From assembly GCA_029821755.1 (NCBI GenBank), contig JALGSV010000010.1:57120-121119 (forward strand): a stretch of DNA of 64,000 bases. The letters are read 5' to 3'. The position numbers were made by a program, and so were the translations under genes. The notes beneath the pieces are model-generated. The model saw only the letters and a program-made list of their open reading frames with translations. It ran no database searches and had not been told where the DNA came from. How positions within the stretch are numbered: position 1 is the stretch's first letter; each line of letters starts with the position of its first letter. Shown here piece after piece: positions 53,004-60,752 of the stretch. This DNA comes from Candidatus Zipacnadum vermilionense. Lineage in GTDB: Bacteria; Armatimonadota; Zipacnadia; Zipacnadales; Zipacnadaceae.

Positions 53004-53290
53004 CTACTCCCCCATCCCTCTCCCCACTCTCAAGTCCAGCTCAAACAACTGCCGGGAATCGTCCAGGGCTGGCGCGACCTGCTCCAACCCGCCCTCGGGG
53101 ACGACGTTCGGCAGGGCTGTGCAGCTTGTCGTCGGTGACGTTGGACTCCAGCGTCACCAGCTTGATCTCCGGCCCCAGGTCGTACAGGCGGCTCCCGGTT
53201 GCGCCAGGCGTTGCCCGCCAGCATCAGCCACACCGGCCAGTCGCCGGTGGCGTCGTTCAGACGATCCGCCAGCGGCAATCCGTCCGACAA
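53004..53290 (-). pseudogene. Frameshifted gene remnant, unidentified
   Basis: On the minus strand three frames give consecutive protein-like text: LADRLNDATGDWPVWLMLAG, then SRLYDLGPEIKLVTLESN and VTDDKLH in another frame, then NVVPEGGLEQVAPALDDS and RQLFELDLRVG ending at TAG. That needs about two frameshifts. The upstream side is cut off by a dispersed repeat (53289-53340). I recognise no family. The remnant looks like the 3' end of a decayed gene downstream of glmM. Confidence 0.45.
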
Positions 53291-53340
53291 CCCCCTCCTC
53301 CCGAGCGCAGCGAGGGAGAGGGGGGCAGGGGGGTGAGGCG
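53289..53340 (+). repeat. Dispersed C/G-run repeat, copy 4
   Basis: ACCCCCTCCTCCC-GAGCGCAGCG-AGGGAGAGGGGGG hairpin followed by CAGGGGGGTGAGGC. It sits directly after the glmM stop and interrupts the remnant gene. Confidence 0.75.
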
Positions 53341-53348
53341 CCCGCCCT

Positions 53349-54755
53349 CTATTCCTCCCGCCACCCCCACTCCTCCTCCACTATCCCCGCCAGTGCCTCC
53401 GCGGCCCCCTCGGTCATCTCCTGATCCAGCGCTTCCACCATCACCCTGACCAGCGGCTCCGTGCCGGAGGGCCGAATCAGTATCCGACCCCGGTCCTGCA
53501 GCGCCTCCGTCCAGCGGTGGACCTCGGCCTGCAGGCGAGTGCTGTGCTCCCAGCCGTGTTTGTCCCGCACCCGGATGTTGATCAGCACCTGCGGCGCCTT
53601 CTGCACCGGCGCGCACAACTCCGACAGCGGCCGCCCCGTCCGCGTCATTACCTCGCACACCCGCGCGGCGCTATACAGGCCGTCCCCCAGACCCAACTCG
53701 GCAAAGACCAGGTGCCCGGACTGCTCCCCGCCCAGCGGCGCGCCGGTCCGCCGCATCTCCTCCGCCACGAACCGGTCCCCCACCGGCGCCCGCAGCAACC
53801 GGATCCCCCGCTCCCGCAGCGCAATCTCCAGCCCTAAGTTGCTCATTACCGTGCCCGCCACCAGCGGCGGGTCCAGCGCGCCGCGCTCCTGCAGGTCCAC
53901 GGCCAGTAGGTATTTCGCGTAGTCCCCATCCCGCGCCGCGCCGGTCTCATCCACCAGCATGGCTCGGTCGGCGTCGCCATCGAAGGCCACCCCTAACGCC
54001 GCGCCCTGCGCCAGGACCTCCCGCGCCACCGCCTCCGGATGCATGGCCCCGCAGTCCACGTTGATCAGCTCTCCCCGGGGCTCGGCGTTGATCGCCGTGG
54101 CCGGCGCCCCCCAGCGCCGGAATCCCTCCGGCGCCACCCAGAAGGCCGCCCCCCAGGCGCAGTCCAGCACTACCCGCAGGCCGCCCAGGTCCAACCCCTC
54201 CGGGTAGCACAGGCTTCCAAGCCTGTGTCCCTGCCTCTCTGACAGGTGCGCCTCCAGGAGCTGCAGGTAGCGCTCCCCGGCCTCGGGCATGCTTTCCCCG
54301 CCCCCGATCTGCACCCCCGTCGGCCGCGGAGCCAGGTCCTCCTCCGCGAAGATTCGTTCCTCCAGCGCCTGTTCGGCGGCATGCGATAGCTTCAGGCCCT
54401 GCTCATCCACCAGCTTAAGACCGTTGAAGGCCGGCGGATTGTGGGAGGCGGAGACCATCACCCCGCCATCGGCGTGCTGGTCCCGCACCAGCAGGAACAG
54501 GGCAGGACTGGGTAGGACGCCGCAGTCCACCACTTGCGCCCCGGCGCTGCCCAGGCCGGCGGTGACCGCCGCGGCTAGCACCGGCCCCGACACGCGCGTA
54601 TCGCTTCCCAGCAGCACCCGCGGCGTCACCCGTTTCTCGGCTAGCCCCGCGCCGAAGGCCCTCCCTATGCGCAGCGCCAACTCCGGCGACAGGTCCGCAT
54701 TCGCGATTCCCCGGGCGCCGTCAGTGCCAAACAGTCTCCCTCGCGCCGTTCGCAA
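53349..54755 (-). CDS. glmM: Phosphoglucosamine mutase
   Basis: Interconverts glucosamine-6-phosphate and glucosamine-1-phosphate for UDP-GlcNAc, peptidoglycan and lipid A. It has LFGTDGARG (9-17), VMVSASHNPPAFNG with phosphoserine 104, magnesium loop FDGDADRAML, sugar loop GGEQSGH and phosphate loop RPSGTEPLVRVMVEA. I choose TTG 54755 because AGGGAGGA lies 7 bases upstream and LRTARGRLFGTDG fits the family start; ATG 54773 is the alternative. Oddity: about 11 residues (QGHRLGSLCYP) inserted before LDLGGLRVVLDC are encoded by a palindromic repeat at 54201-54233. Confidence 0.93.
   Translation of the reverse strand: MRTARGRLFGTDGARGIANADLSPELALRIGRAFGAGLAEKRVTPRVLLGSDTRVSGPVLAAAVTAGLGSAGAQVVDCGVLPSPALFLLVRDQHADGGVMVSASHNPPAFNGLKLVDEQGLKLSHAAEQALEERIFAEEDLAPRPTGVQIGGGESMPEAGERYLQLLEAHLSERQGHRLGSLCYPEGLDLGGLRVVLDCAWGAAFWVAPEGFRRWGAPATAINAEPRGELINVDCGAMHPEAVAREVLAQGAALGVAFDGDADRAMLVDETGAARDGDYAKYLLAVDLQERGALDPPLVAGTVMSNLGLEIALRERGIRLLRAPVGDRFVAEEMRRTGAPLGGEQSGHLVFAELGLGDGLYSAARVCEVMTRTGRPLSELCAPVQKAPQVLINIRVRDKHGWEHSTRLQAEVHRWTEALQDRGRILIRPSGTEPLVRVMVEALDQEMTEGAAEALAGIVEEEWGWREE
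54201..54233. repeat. Palindromic element translated inside glmM
   Basis: Core 9-bp stem CACAGGCTT/AAGCCTGTG with 2-base loop at 54208-54227, flanked by GGGTAG. The first 15 bases recur at 33483-33497 between genes. It adds about 11 in-frame residues to GlmM at the junction of domains 1 and 2. Confidence 0.65.
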
Positions 54756-54959
54756 TACCCATTCCTCCCTCATGTATCGTTGTCTCTGATTCACCATCCC
54801 TTTCCCCAAAGCCTCCGTCTTGCCCCACGAGCTACGCGCTTTGTAGCACACCTCCTCTCCCCACGTTCCGCGCTCCCCCTCCCCCACAGAGGTATTCTTG
54901 CTTCCTTGGGCTAATTCTCCCTACGCCTAGCCCCAATTCAGCCCCAGGGAGGTTTCGCC

Positions 54960-55646
54960 ATGCAATACGAGATTCGCGGGACGACACTGCAGACGGTTGA
55001 CGTCACGCTGGAGCCGGGGGAGAGCGTCTACACCCAGTCCGGCGGCATGGCCTGGATGTCCCCCAACATCGACATGTCCAGCGAGATGAAGGGCGGTCTG
55101 ATGGGCGCCTTGGGCCGCGCCGTCTCCGGTGCCTCCGTCTTCCTGGTCAACTACACCGCTACCTCCGACCCCGGCTCGGTCACCTTCGCCAGCGAATTCC
55201 CCGGCCACATCATCCCACTCCAGCTCGAAGAAGGCCAGGCCATGGTCTGCCAGAAGGAGGCCTTCCTAGTCGGGCAGAGCACGGTCAAGCTGGAAACCTT
55301 CTTCCAGAAGAAGCTGGGCGCCGGTTTGTTCGGTGGCGAGGGCTTCTTCCTGCAGAAGGTCACCGGCCCCGGCGTCGCCTTCGCGCAGCTCGCGGGTGAG
55401 ATCACCGAGTACAACCTGGAGGCCGGCCAGGGCCTGCGCGTCGACCCCGGACACGTGGGGGTTTTTGAACCTACCGTGAGTTTCGACATCACTATGGTTA
55501 AGGGGATCAAGAACATACTGTTCGCGGGCGAGGGCTTGTTCCTGGCTGACATGCGTGGTCCCGGCCGCGTCTGGCTGCAGTCCATGCCGCTGGTCAACCT
55601 GGCCCGCCGCCTGATTCCCCACCTGCCGAAGAAGTCGAGCGGCTAG
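54960..55646 (+). CDS. AIM24/TIGR00266-family protein
   Basis: 228 aa, cytosolic. Starts MQYEIRGTTLQTVDVTLEPG, with TQSGGMAWM (26-34) and the glycine-rich GLMGALGRAVSG. Middle strands FVNYTATSDPGSVTFAS and GEGFFLQKVTGPGVAFAQLA and the late GEGLFLADMRGPGRVWLQS give the three-layer beta-helix-like fold of the family. Biochemical role unknown. AGGGAGG lies 6 bases before ATG 54960. It diverges from glmM; no clear promoter in between. Confidence 0.9.
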   Translation: MQYEIRGTTLQTVDVTLEPGESVYTQSGGMAWMSPNIDMSSEMKGGLMGALGRAVSGASVFLVNYTATSDPGSVTFASEFPGHIIPLQLEEGQAMVCQKEAFLVGQSTVKLETFFQKKLGAGLFGGEGFFLQKVTGPGVAFAQLAGEITEYNLEAGQGLRVDPGHVGVFEPTVSFDITMVKGIKNILFAGEGLFLADMRGPGRVWLQSMPLVNLARRLIPHLPKKSSG

Positions 55647-55694
55647 ACGACCGCTGAACGACGGCAGAACAGCAGCGCAAGTGGCTCCCTCTCA

Positions 55695-55747
55695 TTCCCC
55701 CTCTCCCCCCAGGGCGTTTGCGCCCAGGGAGGGGCAGGAGGTGAGGC
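55695..55747 (+). repeat. Dispersed C/G-run repeat, copy 5
   Basis: TTCCCCCTCTCCCCCC, a GGGCGTTTGCGCCC hairpin, then AGGGAGGGGCAGGAGGTGAGGC. Close to copy 1. Its AGGAGG lies 20 bp before the LptD-like ATG. Confidence 0.75.
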
Positions 55748-55762
55748 GTCTCCGCACAACCC

Positions 55763-57295
55763 ATGTCCCTCCGCCCCTCCTACATCCTGGGCCTCCTCCT
55801 GCTTGCGGCCCCCCTGGCCGCGGCGCCCTCGCTCACACCCATGGTCAACCTGACCGTGGACAGCGCCAAGGTGCAGTACAACGGTGAGACCCAAATCTTC
55901 ACCACCGAGGGCCCCACGGAGATCCGCGCCGAGGTGGAGGGCGCCCCGGAGCGGCGCGTGCTGGTCAAGGCCCCTGCTACCCGGACGGACCTGCAGGCGG
56001 GAACCGTGGAGGCCTCACAGGGGGTACAGTTCGTCATTCCCCGCGCCTACCTCAGCGGCGACAGTCTCTCCCTGCAGACCACTCCCCGCGCTTTCTCCCT
56101 GGAGCAGGCCCAGGCGGTAATCGATCTCGCCCCGGCCGGCGAGCCGATCGTCCTGGGGCAGATGCAGGGCAAGCGCATCTACCTGCAGGGCACCGTCCTG
56201 GTCCTGGAGGACGGCATGGTCTCGCCGTGCACCCGCGAGCACCCGCATGTGGCCTTCCGCGTGCGCCGGCTGGAGTACGACCAGACTTCCCGGCGAGTCC
56301 GCCTCCGTGGCGCCTCGCTCGATCTCTACGGCCTGCGCGTCCCCCTGCTGCCCTCGTGGACTCACCGGCTGGGCCCCCGTCAGTCCTCCCGCGGCGTGCT
56401 CCCCACCATAGGCTACGCCAAGCGCGACGGCCTCTACGTCCCCTACTACTTCGACTTCACCCACGGTAGCTCCGACCGCCTCAGCGATCTCAGCGTCCGC
56501 CTCACCGCCAAGCGCGGGATCACCTTCCTGGGCGAACAACGCGTGACCCGGGGGCGCTGGACCGGCCGGGCGTGGGCCTCCCGCATGGAGGACGTGCGGG
56601 ACAAGCTGGAGGCGAACCTGGTTCACGACCGCCTGCCGGAATTGCGGCTGACTGGCCACCAGCGCGGCCCGGAGCAGGACCAGGGATGGAAGCTGGGCGT
56701 GAGCCTGGGGAACTTCTTCGAGCGGGATGAGGCCGCCGGAGCCCCTCCGGAGGTGCATCGCCTCCGCGCCCGGCTGGGCCTGGGGTACAACTGGGGCGGG
56801 CGGGCCCAGGCCCGCCGTGAGGGCCGCTGGGCCTCAGTGTGGTCCACCGGCGCGATCTACAGCCAGGGCGAGAGCTACACCGACACCGTCCTCACCCTCG
56901 GCACGGGCCGTCGCTTCAGCCCCGCCTTCCAGGGCGACCTGCAGTACCTGCACCACTTCGAGAGCGGCGCGACGCCCTTCCAGTTCGACCGGGTGGACCT
57001 CGCCCGGGAGTTGCGCCCGCGGATGGACTGGCAGATGTCCCCCACCTGGCGCCTCGTTTCCTTCGGTCGCTACGACACGGCCCAGGGCCGCCTGCGGGAC
57101 TACGGGCTGGAGCTAAGCAAGCGGACCCATTGCCTGACCTGGACCGGCTTCTACAGCTTCATCGGCGCCCGCCTGGGCCTCAGGGTTGACCTGAGCGGCC
57201 TCACCGGCGGCACCGCCCCTCCGCCCCTCACCGGCCCCCTCGCCGAGCAGTACCTCCAGTCCCAGGAGGACCTGAACCGCCCGCTCGTTCCCTAG
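55763..57295 (+). CDS. LptD/OstA-like outer-membrane protein
   Basis: 510 aa. Signal peptide (ILGLLLLAAPLAAA). Residues 25-130 are an OstA/LptA-like jellyroll segment (LTVDSAKVQYNGETQIFTTE; VEASQGVQFVIPRAYLSGD). The segment VSPCTREHPHVAFRVRRLEY and RLRGASLDLYGLRVPLLPSW is the classic LptD transition, with a Cys in the position of the conserved Cys region. The rest is amphipathic strands of a beta-barrel. LptD inserts lipopolysaccharide into the outer membrane. Shorter than E. coli LptD (about 780 aa), so either a reduced homologue or a paralogue. It argues for a two-membrane envelope. Confidence 0.75.
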   Translation: MSLRPSYILGLLLLAAPLAAAPSLTPMVNLTVDSAKVQYNGETQIFTTEGPTEIRAEVEGAPERRVLVKAPATRTDLQAGTVEASQGVQFVIPRAYLSGDSLSLQTTPRAFSLEQAQAVIDLAPAGEPIVLGQMQGKRIYLQGTVLVLEDGMVSPCTREHPHVAFRVRRLEYDQTSRRVRLRGASLDLYGLRVPLLPSWTHRLGPRQSSRGVLPTIGYAKRDGLYVPYYFDFTHGSSDRLSDLSVRLTAKRGITFLGEQRVTRGRWTGRAWASRMEDVRDKLEANLVHDRLPELRLTGHQRGPEQDQGWKLGVSLGNFFERDEAAGAPPEVHRLRARLGLGYNWGGRAQARREGRWASVWSTGAIYSQGESYTDTVLTLGTGRRFSPAFQGDLQYLHHFESGATPFQFDRVDLARELRPRMDWQMSPTWRLVSFGRYDTAQGRLRDYGLELSKRTHCLTWTGFYSFIGARLGLRVDLSGLTGGTAPPPLTGPLAEQYLQSQEDLNRPLVP

Positions 57296-57640
57296 CACCG
57301 TCTGGTACCCCAGGGCCGCCGCGGTCTTGACCACCGCTTCGCTGCACTCCCCGTACGGCGGCCGCCACTACTTGGGCGTCCCCACGACCAGGCTCCATTC
57401 CTCCAGCAGCCCCTCCGCCGTCGCTGGAGCGGGCGGCTCCGGTCGGGGAGGTGCCGCCGCGTTCGGGGCAGGCGCGGTCTGCTGAGGCGCGCCAGCGCCC
57501 GGCGCCTCGGTCCGGGCCCACTCGGCCGTCGCCCCGTACCACGCCAGGCCGACGCCCAGCGCTAGCGCGATCAGGATCAGCAGGACCCCGAAGTAGAAAC
57601 CCGCCGCCCGCCGGTTGACTGGTCCGCCGGAACCGTCCAT
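57296..57640 (-). pseudogene. Decayed membrane-anchored polysaccharide deacetylase
   Basis: An intact 90-aa ORF (57368-57640) starts the region: one membrane helix (AAGFYFGVLLILIALALGVG, ~12-31), then a proline/alanine linker and EEWSLVVGTPK, then TAG. The same frame continues after the stop with WRPPYGECSEAVVKTAAALG and YQTVLG, the RPPYG and catalytic-end motif of NodB-type polysaccharide deacetylases. The core of the NodB domain (TFDDGP part) is missing and the 3' end is lost against the LptD-like gene. Probably an internally deleted and truncated remnant; the 90-aa ORF could still be expressed as a small membrane protein. Confidence 0.65.
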
Positions 57641-57668
57641 GCTACTGCCTTCCTCCCGAAGTCTCTCC

Positions 57669-58928
57669 TTACGGCACCTTCCCCACGTTCTCCATCACCT
57701 TCCGAATCCCCGCCGCCGTCATCTCCGCCACCTCCGGCCCATTGGGCGGACGCAGCGGGAAGGTCAGCCCCGTATGGCTGTCGCAGTGCTTCTGCGCCTC
57801 CGGGTACTGCTCCAGCGAGTAGTCCACCGGCTCCTGGTACGGGCAATCCCACGGGCAGCCCTGCCCATAGCCGTTCATCGCCTGGAAAACGGTCATCGCC
57901 GGCAGGATGAACGACTGCCACACGCCGGTGTCTACGCCCTCGGCGCGCATCGCCGCTCCCAGCCGGTCCCGGAAGGCCGCCGCGTCCTCCGCGTGCCCCA
58001 GGGCCTCCATGTCAAAGCGCAGCGTGTAGTTGTACCAGTTGGACTCGCAGCCCTCCGGCTCCTCCGGCTGGATCAAGTGCGGCGTCCCCTCCAGCGCTTG
58101 TCGGAACACCTGCGCGTTCTGCTTGATCTTCTCCAGGTACGAGTCGAGCTTCATCAGTTGGGCCCGCCCGAAGGCCGCCGTCAGATCGTTGTTCCGGTAC
58201 ATCCACCCCAGAGCGTATGCGTGGTAGTCGCGCGACTCCGCCGGCGTGGCTGTCTCGCCGAAGGACCACAGTTGTCGGGCCTTGCGTAGACGCTCCTCGT
58301 CGTCGGTGACGAAGATTCCGCCCTCCCCGGAGCAGTGCAGCTTGTTCTGGTTGCAGGAGAACGCCCCGCAGTGCCCCATGGTCCCCACCTTCTTCCCCTG
58401 GGACCGCGCCCCGTGCGCCTGGCAGGCGTCCTCGATCACTGCCACCCCATGCCGCGCGGCGATGGCCATTACCTTGTCCATCTCCATCGGCAGCCCGTGC
58501 AGGTGCACCACGATGATCGCCTTGGTCTTGGGCGTGATTGCGGCCTCCAGCTTCGTCACGTCCAGGTTCATGGTGTCGAAGTCGATGTCCACGAACACCG
58601 GCACGCTGTTGCTGTGCAGAATGCAGGTGGCTGACGACGACCAGGAGTAGGCCGGCACGATCACCTGGTCCCCCGCCCCGCAGTCACAGGCTGCTAGGCA
58701 CAGATGCAGTGCCGCCGTGCCCGAGTTGGTGGTCACCGCGTAGCGGTTGCCGTTCCAGGCGGCGAACTCCGCCTCCAGGGCCGTGCAGTTGGGGCCAAAA
58801 GTGTGCACCCCTCCCTCCAGCGAGGCCATCACCATCTGCCGGTCTACCTCATCCACCGGGGGCCAAGGCTTGACCGTGCCGGGAGGAACGGCGGGAGTCC
58901 CGCCGTTGATTGCGAGGGTGTTGCTCAT
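57669..58928 (-). CDS. DegT/DnrJ/EryC1/StrS family aminotransferase, second copy
   Basis: 419 aa. PLP-dependent: TTNSGTAALHLCLAACD (66-82), VIEDACQAHGARSQGKK (Asp in VIEDACQ contacts PLP) and FSCNQNKLHCSGEGGIFV with the Schiff-base Lys. Longer than the copy at 1390 by an N-terminal LAINGGTPAVPPGTVKPWPP segment, typical of GDP-perosamine/AHBA-type members and of proteins linked to inositol or sugar catabolism. A GGAGG lies 6 bases before ATG 58928. Product cannot be inferred; it is not within a glycosyltransferase cluster here. Confidence 0.9.
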   Translation of the reverse strand: MSNTLAINGGTPAVPPGTVKPWPPVDEVDRQMVMASLEGGVHTFGPNCTALEAEFAAWNGNRYAVTTNSGTAALHLCLAACDCGAGDQVIVPAYSWSSSATCILHSNSVPVFVDIDFDTMNLDVTKLEAAITPKTKAIIVVHLHGLPMEMDKVMAIAARHGVAVIEDACQAHGARSQGKKVGTMGHCGAFSCNQNKLHCSGEGGIFVTDDEERLRKARQLWSFGETATPAESRDYHAYALGWMYRNNDLTAAFGRAQLMKLDSYLEKIKQNAQVFRQALEGTPHLIQPEEPEGCESNWYNYTLRFDMEALGHAEDAAAFRDRLGAAMRAEGVDTGVWQSFILPAMTVFQAMNGYGQGCPWDCPYQEPVDYSLEQYPEAQKHCDSHTGLTFPLRPPNGPEVAEMTAAGIRKVMENVGKVP

Positions 58929-58991
58929 GAACTGTACCTCCGGGTGTCTTCTGTTGATGCTTGCACGATTGCGGACGCGCCGCCCGCCGCG

Positions 58992-59034
58992 GAACCCACC
59001 CCCCTGCCCCCCTCCCTGATAGGGAGGGGGGTGA
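58992..59034 (-). repeat. Left inverted end of the DUF559 cassette
   Basis: GAACCCACCCCCCTGCCCCC then CTCCCTGAT and an AGGGAGGGGGGTGA arm. Same architecture as the dispersed repeats at 31231 and 53289. Confidence 0.8.
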
Positions 59035-59129
59035 ATAAGAAATCGGGTTCGAAGATGGGAAATGGTCTCGGCCGGGTCGCCAGGCGATTCGGGTGGACGG
59101 CGCCGGCCCTTTGCCTTTGGTCTTAGCGG

Positions 59130-59540
59130 TCAGTCCTCGTCAGACTCCGCCCAGACAGCCGCTGGCCTCGGACACGTTTCGTCCGCGGCCCGCACTATCT
59201 CGGCGAGAACCCCGTCCATGTTCGACAGTACTCTCTGGTTCGGGAAGCGAAGGATCCGTATGCCCAGCGCCCGCAGATCGTGGTCGCGCTCTTCGTCGCG
59301 TTCCCTCTGGCTATCGTGAACTCCTCCGTCCAACTCCACCGCCAGCCGCACGCTGTGGCAGTAGAAGTCGACAATGAACCGATCGATGACACACTGCCGG
59401 CGGAAGTGCACTCCTCCCAGGCGATGGCCTTTCATCTCGGCCCAGAGCGCCTGCTCGGCCGGAGTCGCCTCGCGCCGCAACTGGGCCGCCCGCTCCCTTA
59501 GCGCCCGCTGGAAGACCGCATACTCGCGTGAGTAATTCAC
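59130..59540 (-). CDS. DUF559 family endonuclease-like protein
   Basis: 136 aa. A PD-(D/E)xK/Vsr-type nuclease fold: RRQCVIDRFIVDFYCHSVRL (D in IVDFYC) and LAVELDGGVH(D) (E and D-x-G), then LRALGIRILRFPNQRVL. The opening helix LRREATPAEQALWAEMKG is the family N-terminus. DUF559 proteins resemble Vsr/restriction nucleases but have no settled function and are often found as solitary genes. The start ATG 59540 lacks a strong ribosome site. It is bracketed by inverted repeats, so it may move or drive the movement of the cassette (inference). Confidence 0.9.
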   Translation of the reverse strand: MNYSREYAVFQRALRERAAQLRREATPAEQALWAEMKGHRLGGVHFRRQCVIDRFIVDFYCHSVRLAVELDGGVHDSQRERDEERDHDLRALGIRILRFPNQRVLSNMDGVLAEIVRAADETCPRPAAVWAESDED

Positions 59541-59684
59541 TGGCCTTTCCCCTGACGATCAGTTTCCCGTACCGCGCGAGCGACCCTTCATTCCTGCCCA
59601 GCCCCTCCACCACGCCCGCCCCCTCCCGACCCGATCTCTCATTTCCCCACCCTATCCCCCGTTTCCGAAACCCCATTTCTTCAT

Positions 59685-59726
59685 CACCCCCCTCCCCATC
59701 AGGGAGGGGGGCAGGGGGGTGGGTTC
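59685..59726 (+). repeat. Right inverted end of the DUF559 cassette
   Basis: TCACCCCCCTCCCCATCAGGG arm continuing AGGGGGGCAGGGGGGTGGGTTC; the reverse complement of the left end. Confidence 0.8.
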
Positions 59727-59829
59727 GGCGGAAGCCCGCATTATTGCCGACATGCAGGACGCCAGAAGGGCCACCCGCCATATTCGGCGAATAACCTGAT
59801 ATCCCCTCTTTCTGCGAGGTGACCCGCAC

Positions 59830-60636
59830 ATGAAACTTGCCTTCACCACCCTCGGTTGCCCCGAATGGGATCTGCCAACCATCGCCGAGCGCGCCGTGGC
59901 CTATGGCTACGATGGCGTGGACTTCCGCGGCTACCTGGGCCGCATCCCCCTGCCTGAACTCCCGGAGTTCACCGAGAACGCCGAGGCCTCCGCCGCCCTG
60001 TTCCGCGAGGCCGGGTTGGCCGTGCCCGGGATGTCCTCCTCGGCCAACGTCGCCGGAAACCCGGAGACCGCCCTGGCCGAGATCCGCGCCTACGCTCCGC
60101 TCTGCCGGGCCTTCGGCGCGCCCTTCCTGCGCGTCTTCGGGGGCGGAGACTTCGCGGAGGAGGACCGCCCCGCCGCCCGCGAGAGCGCCATCCGCACCCT
60201 CCGCCAGGCCGTTCCTATCGCCGAGGAGTACGACCTCACCATCATCCTAGAGACCCACGACCGCTGGCTCACCGGGGCCGTCCTGCGCCCGATCATGGAG
60301 GCCGTGGACTCCCCGCGGGTGGCGATTCTCTGGGACCTGCACCATCCCTACCGCCTAGCCGGCGAGTCCCCCGAGGACACCTGGGCCGCCGTGGGCCCCT
60401 GGGTCCGGTACACCCACGTCAAGGACTCCCGCCCCGATCCCGCCCCCGATCACGGCTACAGCCTCTGCCTAGTCGGTACGGGCGATATTCCCCTGGCGCA
60501 GATGCTCACCGTCCTGCGCGCGGGCGGCTACGACGGCTGGCTGACGCTGGAGTGGGAGAAGAAGTGGCACCCGGAGATCGAGGAGCCGGAGGTAGCCTTC
60601 CCGGCCTACGTAGAGTACATCAGAGGTCTCCTGTAA
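59830..60636 (+). CDS. Sugar phosphate isomerase/epimerase (xylose isomerase-like TIM barrel)
   Basis: 268 aa. MKLAFTTLGCPEWDLPTIAE and YGYDGVDFRGYLGRIPL form the first strands of an AP_endonuc_2 barrel. Metal-binding acidic and His residues are seen in IILETHDRW (Glu), ILWDLHHPYRL (Asp, His) and YTHVKDSRP (His), with WLTLEWEKKWHPE supplying the last Glu. The family isomerises or epimerises ketoses, inosose and related compounds; the substrate is not resolved. The start ATG follows GAGGTGACCCGCAC. Neighbouring genes give no clear pathway. Confidence 0.88.
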   Translation: MKLAFTTLGCPEWDLPTIAERAVAYGYDGVDFRGYLGRIPLPELPEFTENAEASAALFREAGLAVPGMSSSANVAGNPETALAEIRAYAPLCRAFGAPFLRVFGGGDFAEEDRPAARESAIRTLRQAVPIAEEYDLTIILETHDRWLTGAVLRPIMEAVDSPRVAILWDLHHPYRLAGESPEDTWAAVGPWVRYTHVKDSRPDPAPDHGYSLCLVGTGDIPLAQMLTVLRAGGYDGWLTLEWEKKWHPEIEEPEVAFPAYVEYIRGLL

Positions 60637-60665
60637 GGCCGCCCCGCAGGGTGCCCCACCGGCGG

Positions 60666-60679
60666 CGTGATTAATCACG
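60666..60679. repeat. Extragenic palindrome
   Basis: Perfect 14-bp palindrome CGTGATTAATCACG followed by TCCCTACAG, a tail like those of other palindromes in this window. Confidence 0.7.
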
Positions 60680-60698
60680 TCCCTACAGAAGAAAACAA

Positions 60699-60728
60699 GG
60701 GCGGCCCCTCCGAGGAGCCGCCCCTTTT
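60699..60728. terminator. Terminator, probably shared by convergent genes
   Basis: Stem GGGCGGC/GCCGCCC around CCCTCCGAGGA, followed by CTTTT; on the opposite strand it is the terminator of the pilin-like gene. The same element recurs after each pilin-like gene. Confidence 0.8.
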
Positions 60729-60752
60729 GCCTGCGAGGTCGGCCCTCGTCGT

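Larger units (their letters stand above)
58992..59726. mobile_element. DUF559 cassette bounded by inverted repeats
   Basis: The two ends (from 58992 inward and from 59726 inward) are inverted copies: 29 identical bases, then about 30 more with few differences, including hairpin CCCCCCTCCC-TGAT-(A/G)GGGAGGGGGG and an AAGAAAT(C/G)GGGTT(C) block. The DUF559 nuclease gene lies between. The ends belong to the dispersed C/G-run repeat seen elsewhere. No target-site duplication is obvious. The cassette lies in a gap between a DegT gene and a sugar isomerase. Confidence 0.7.
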
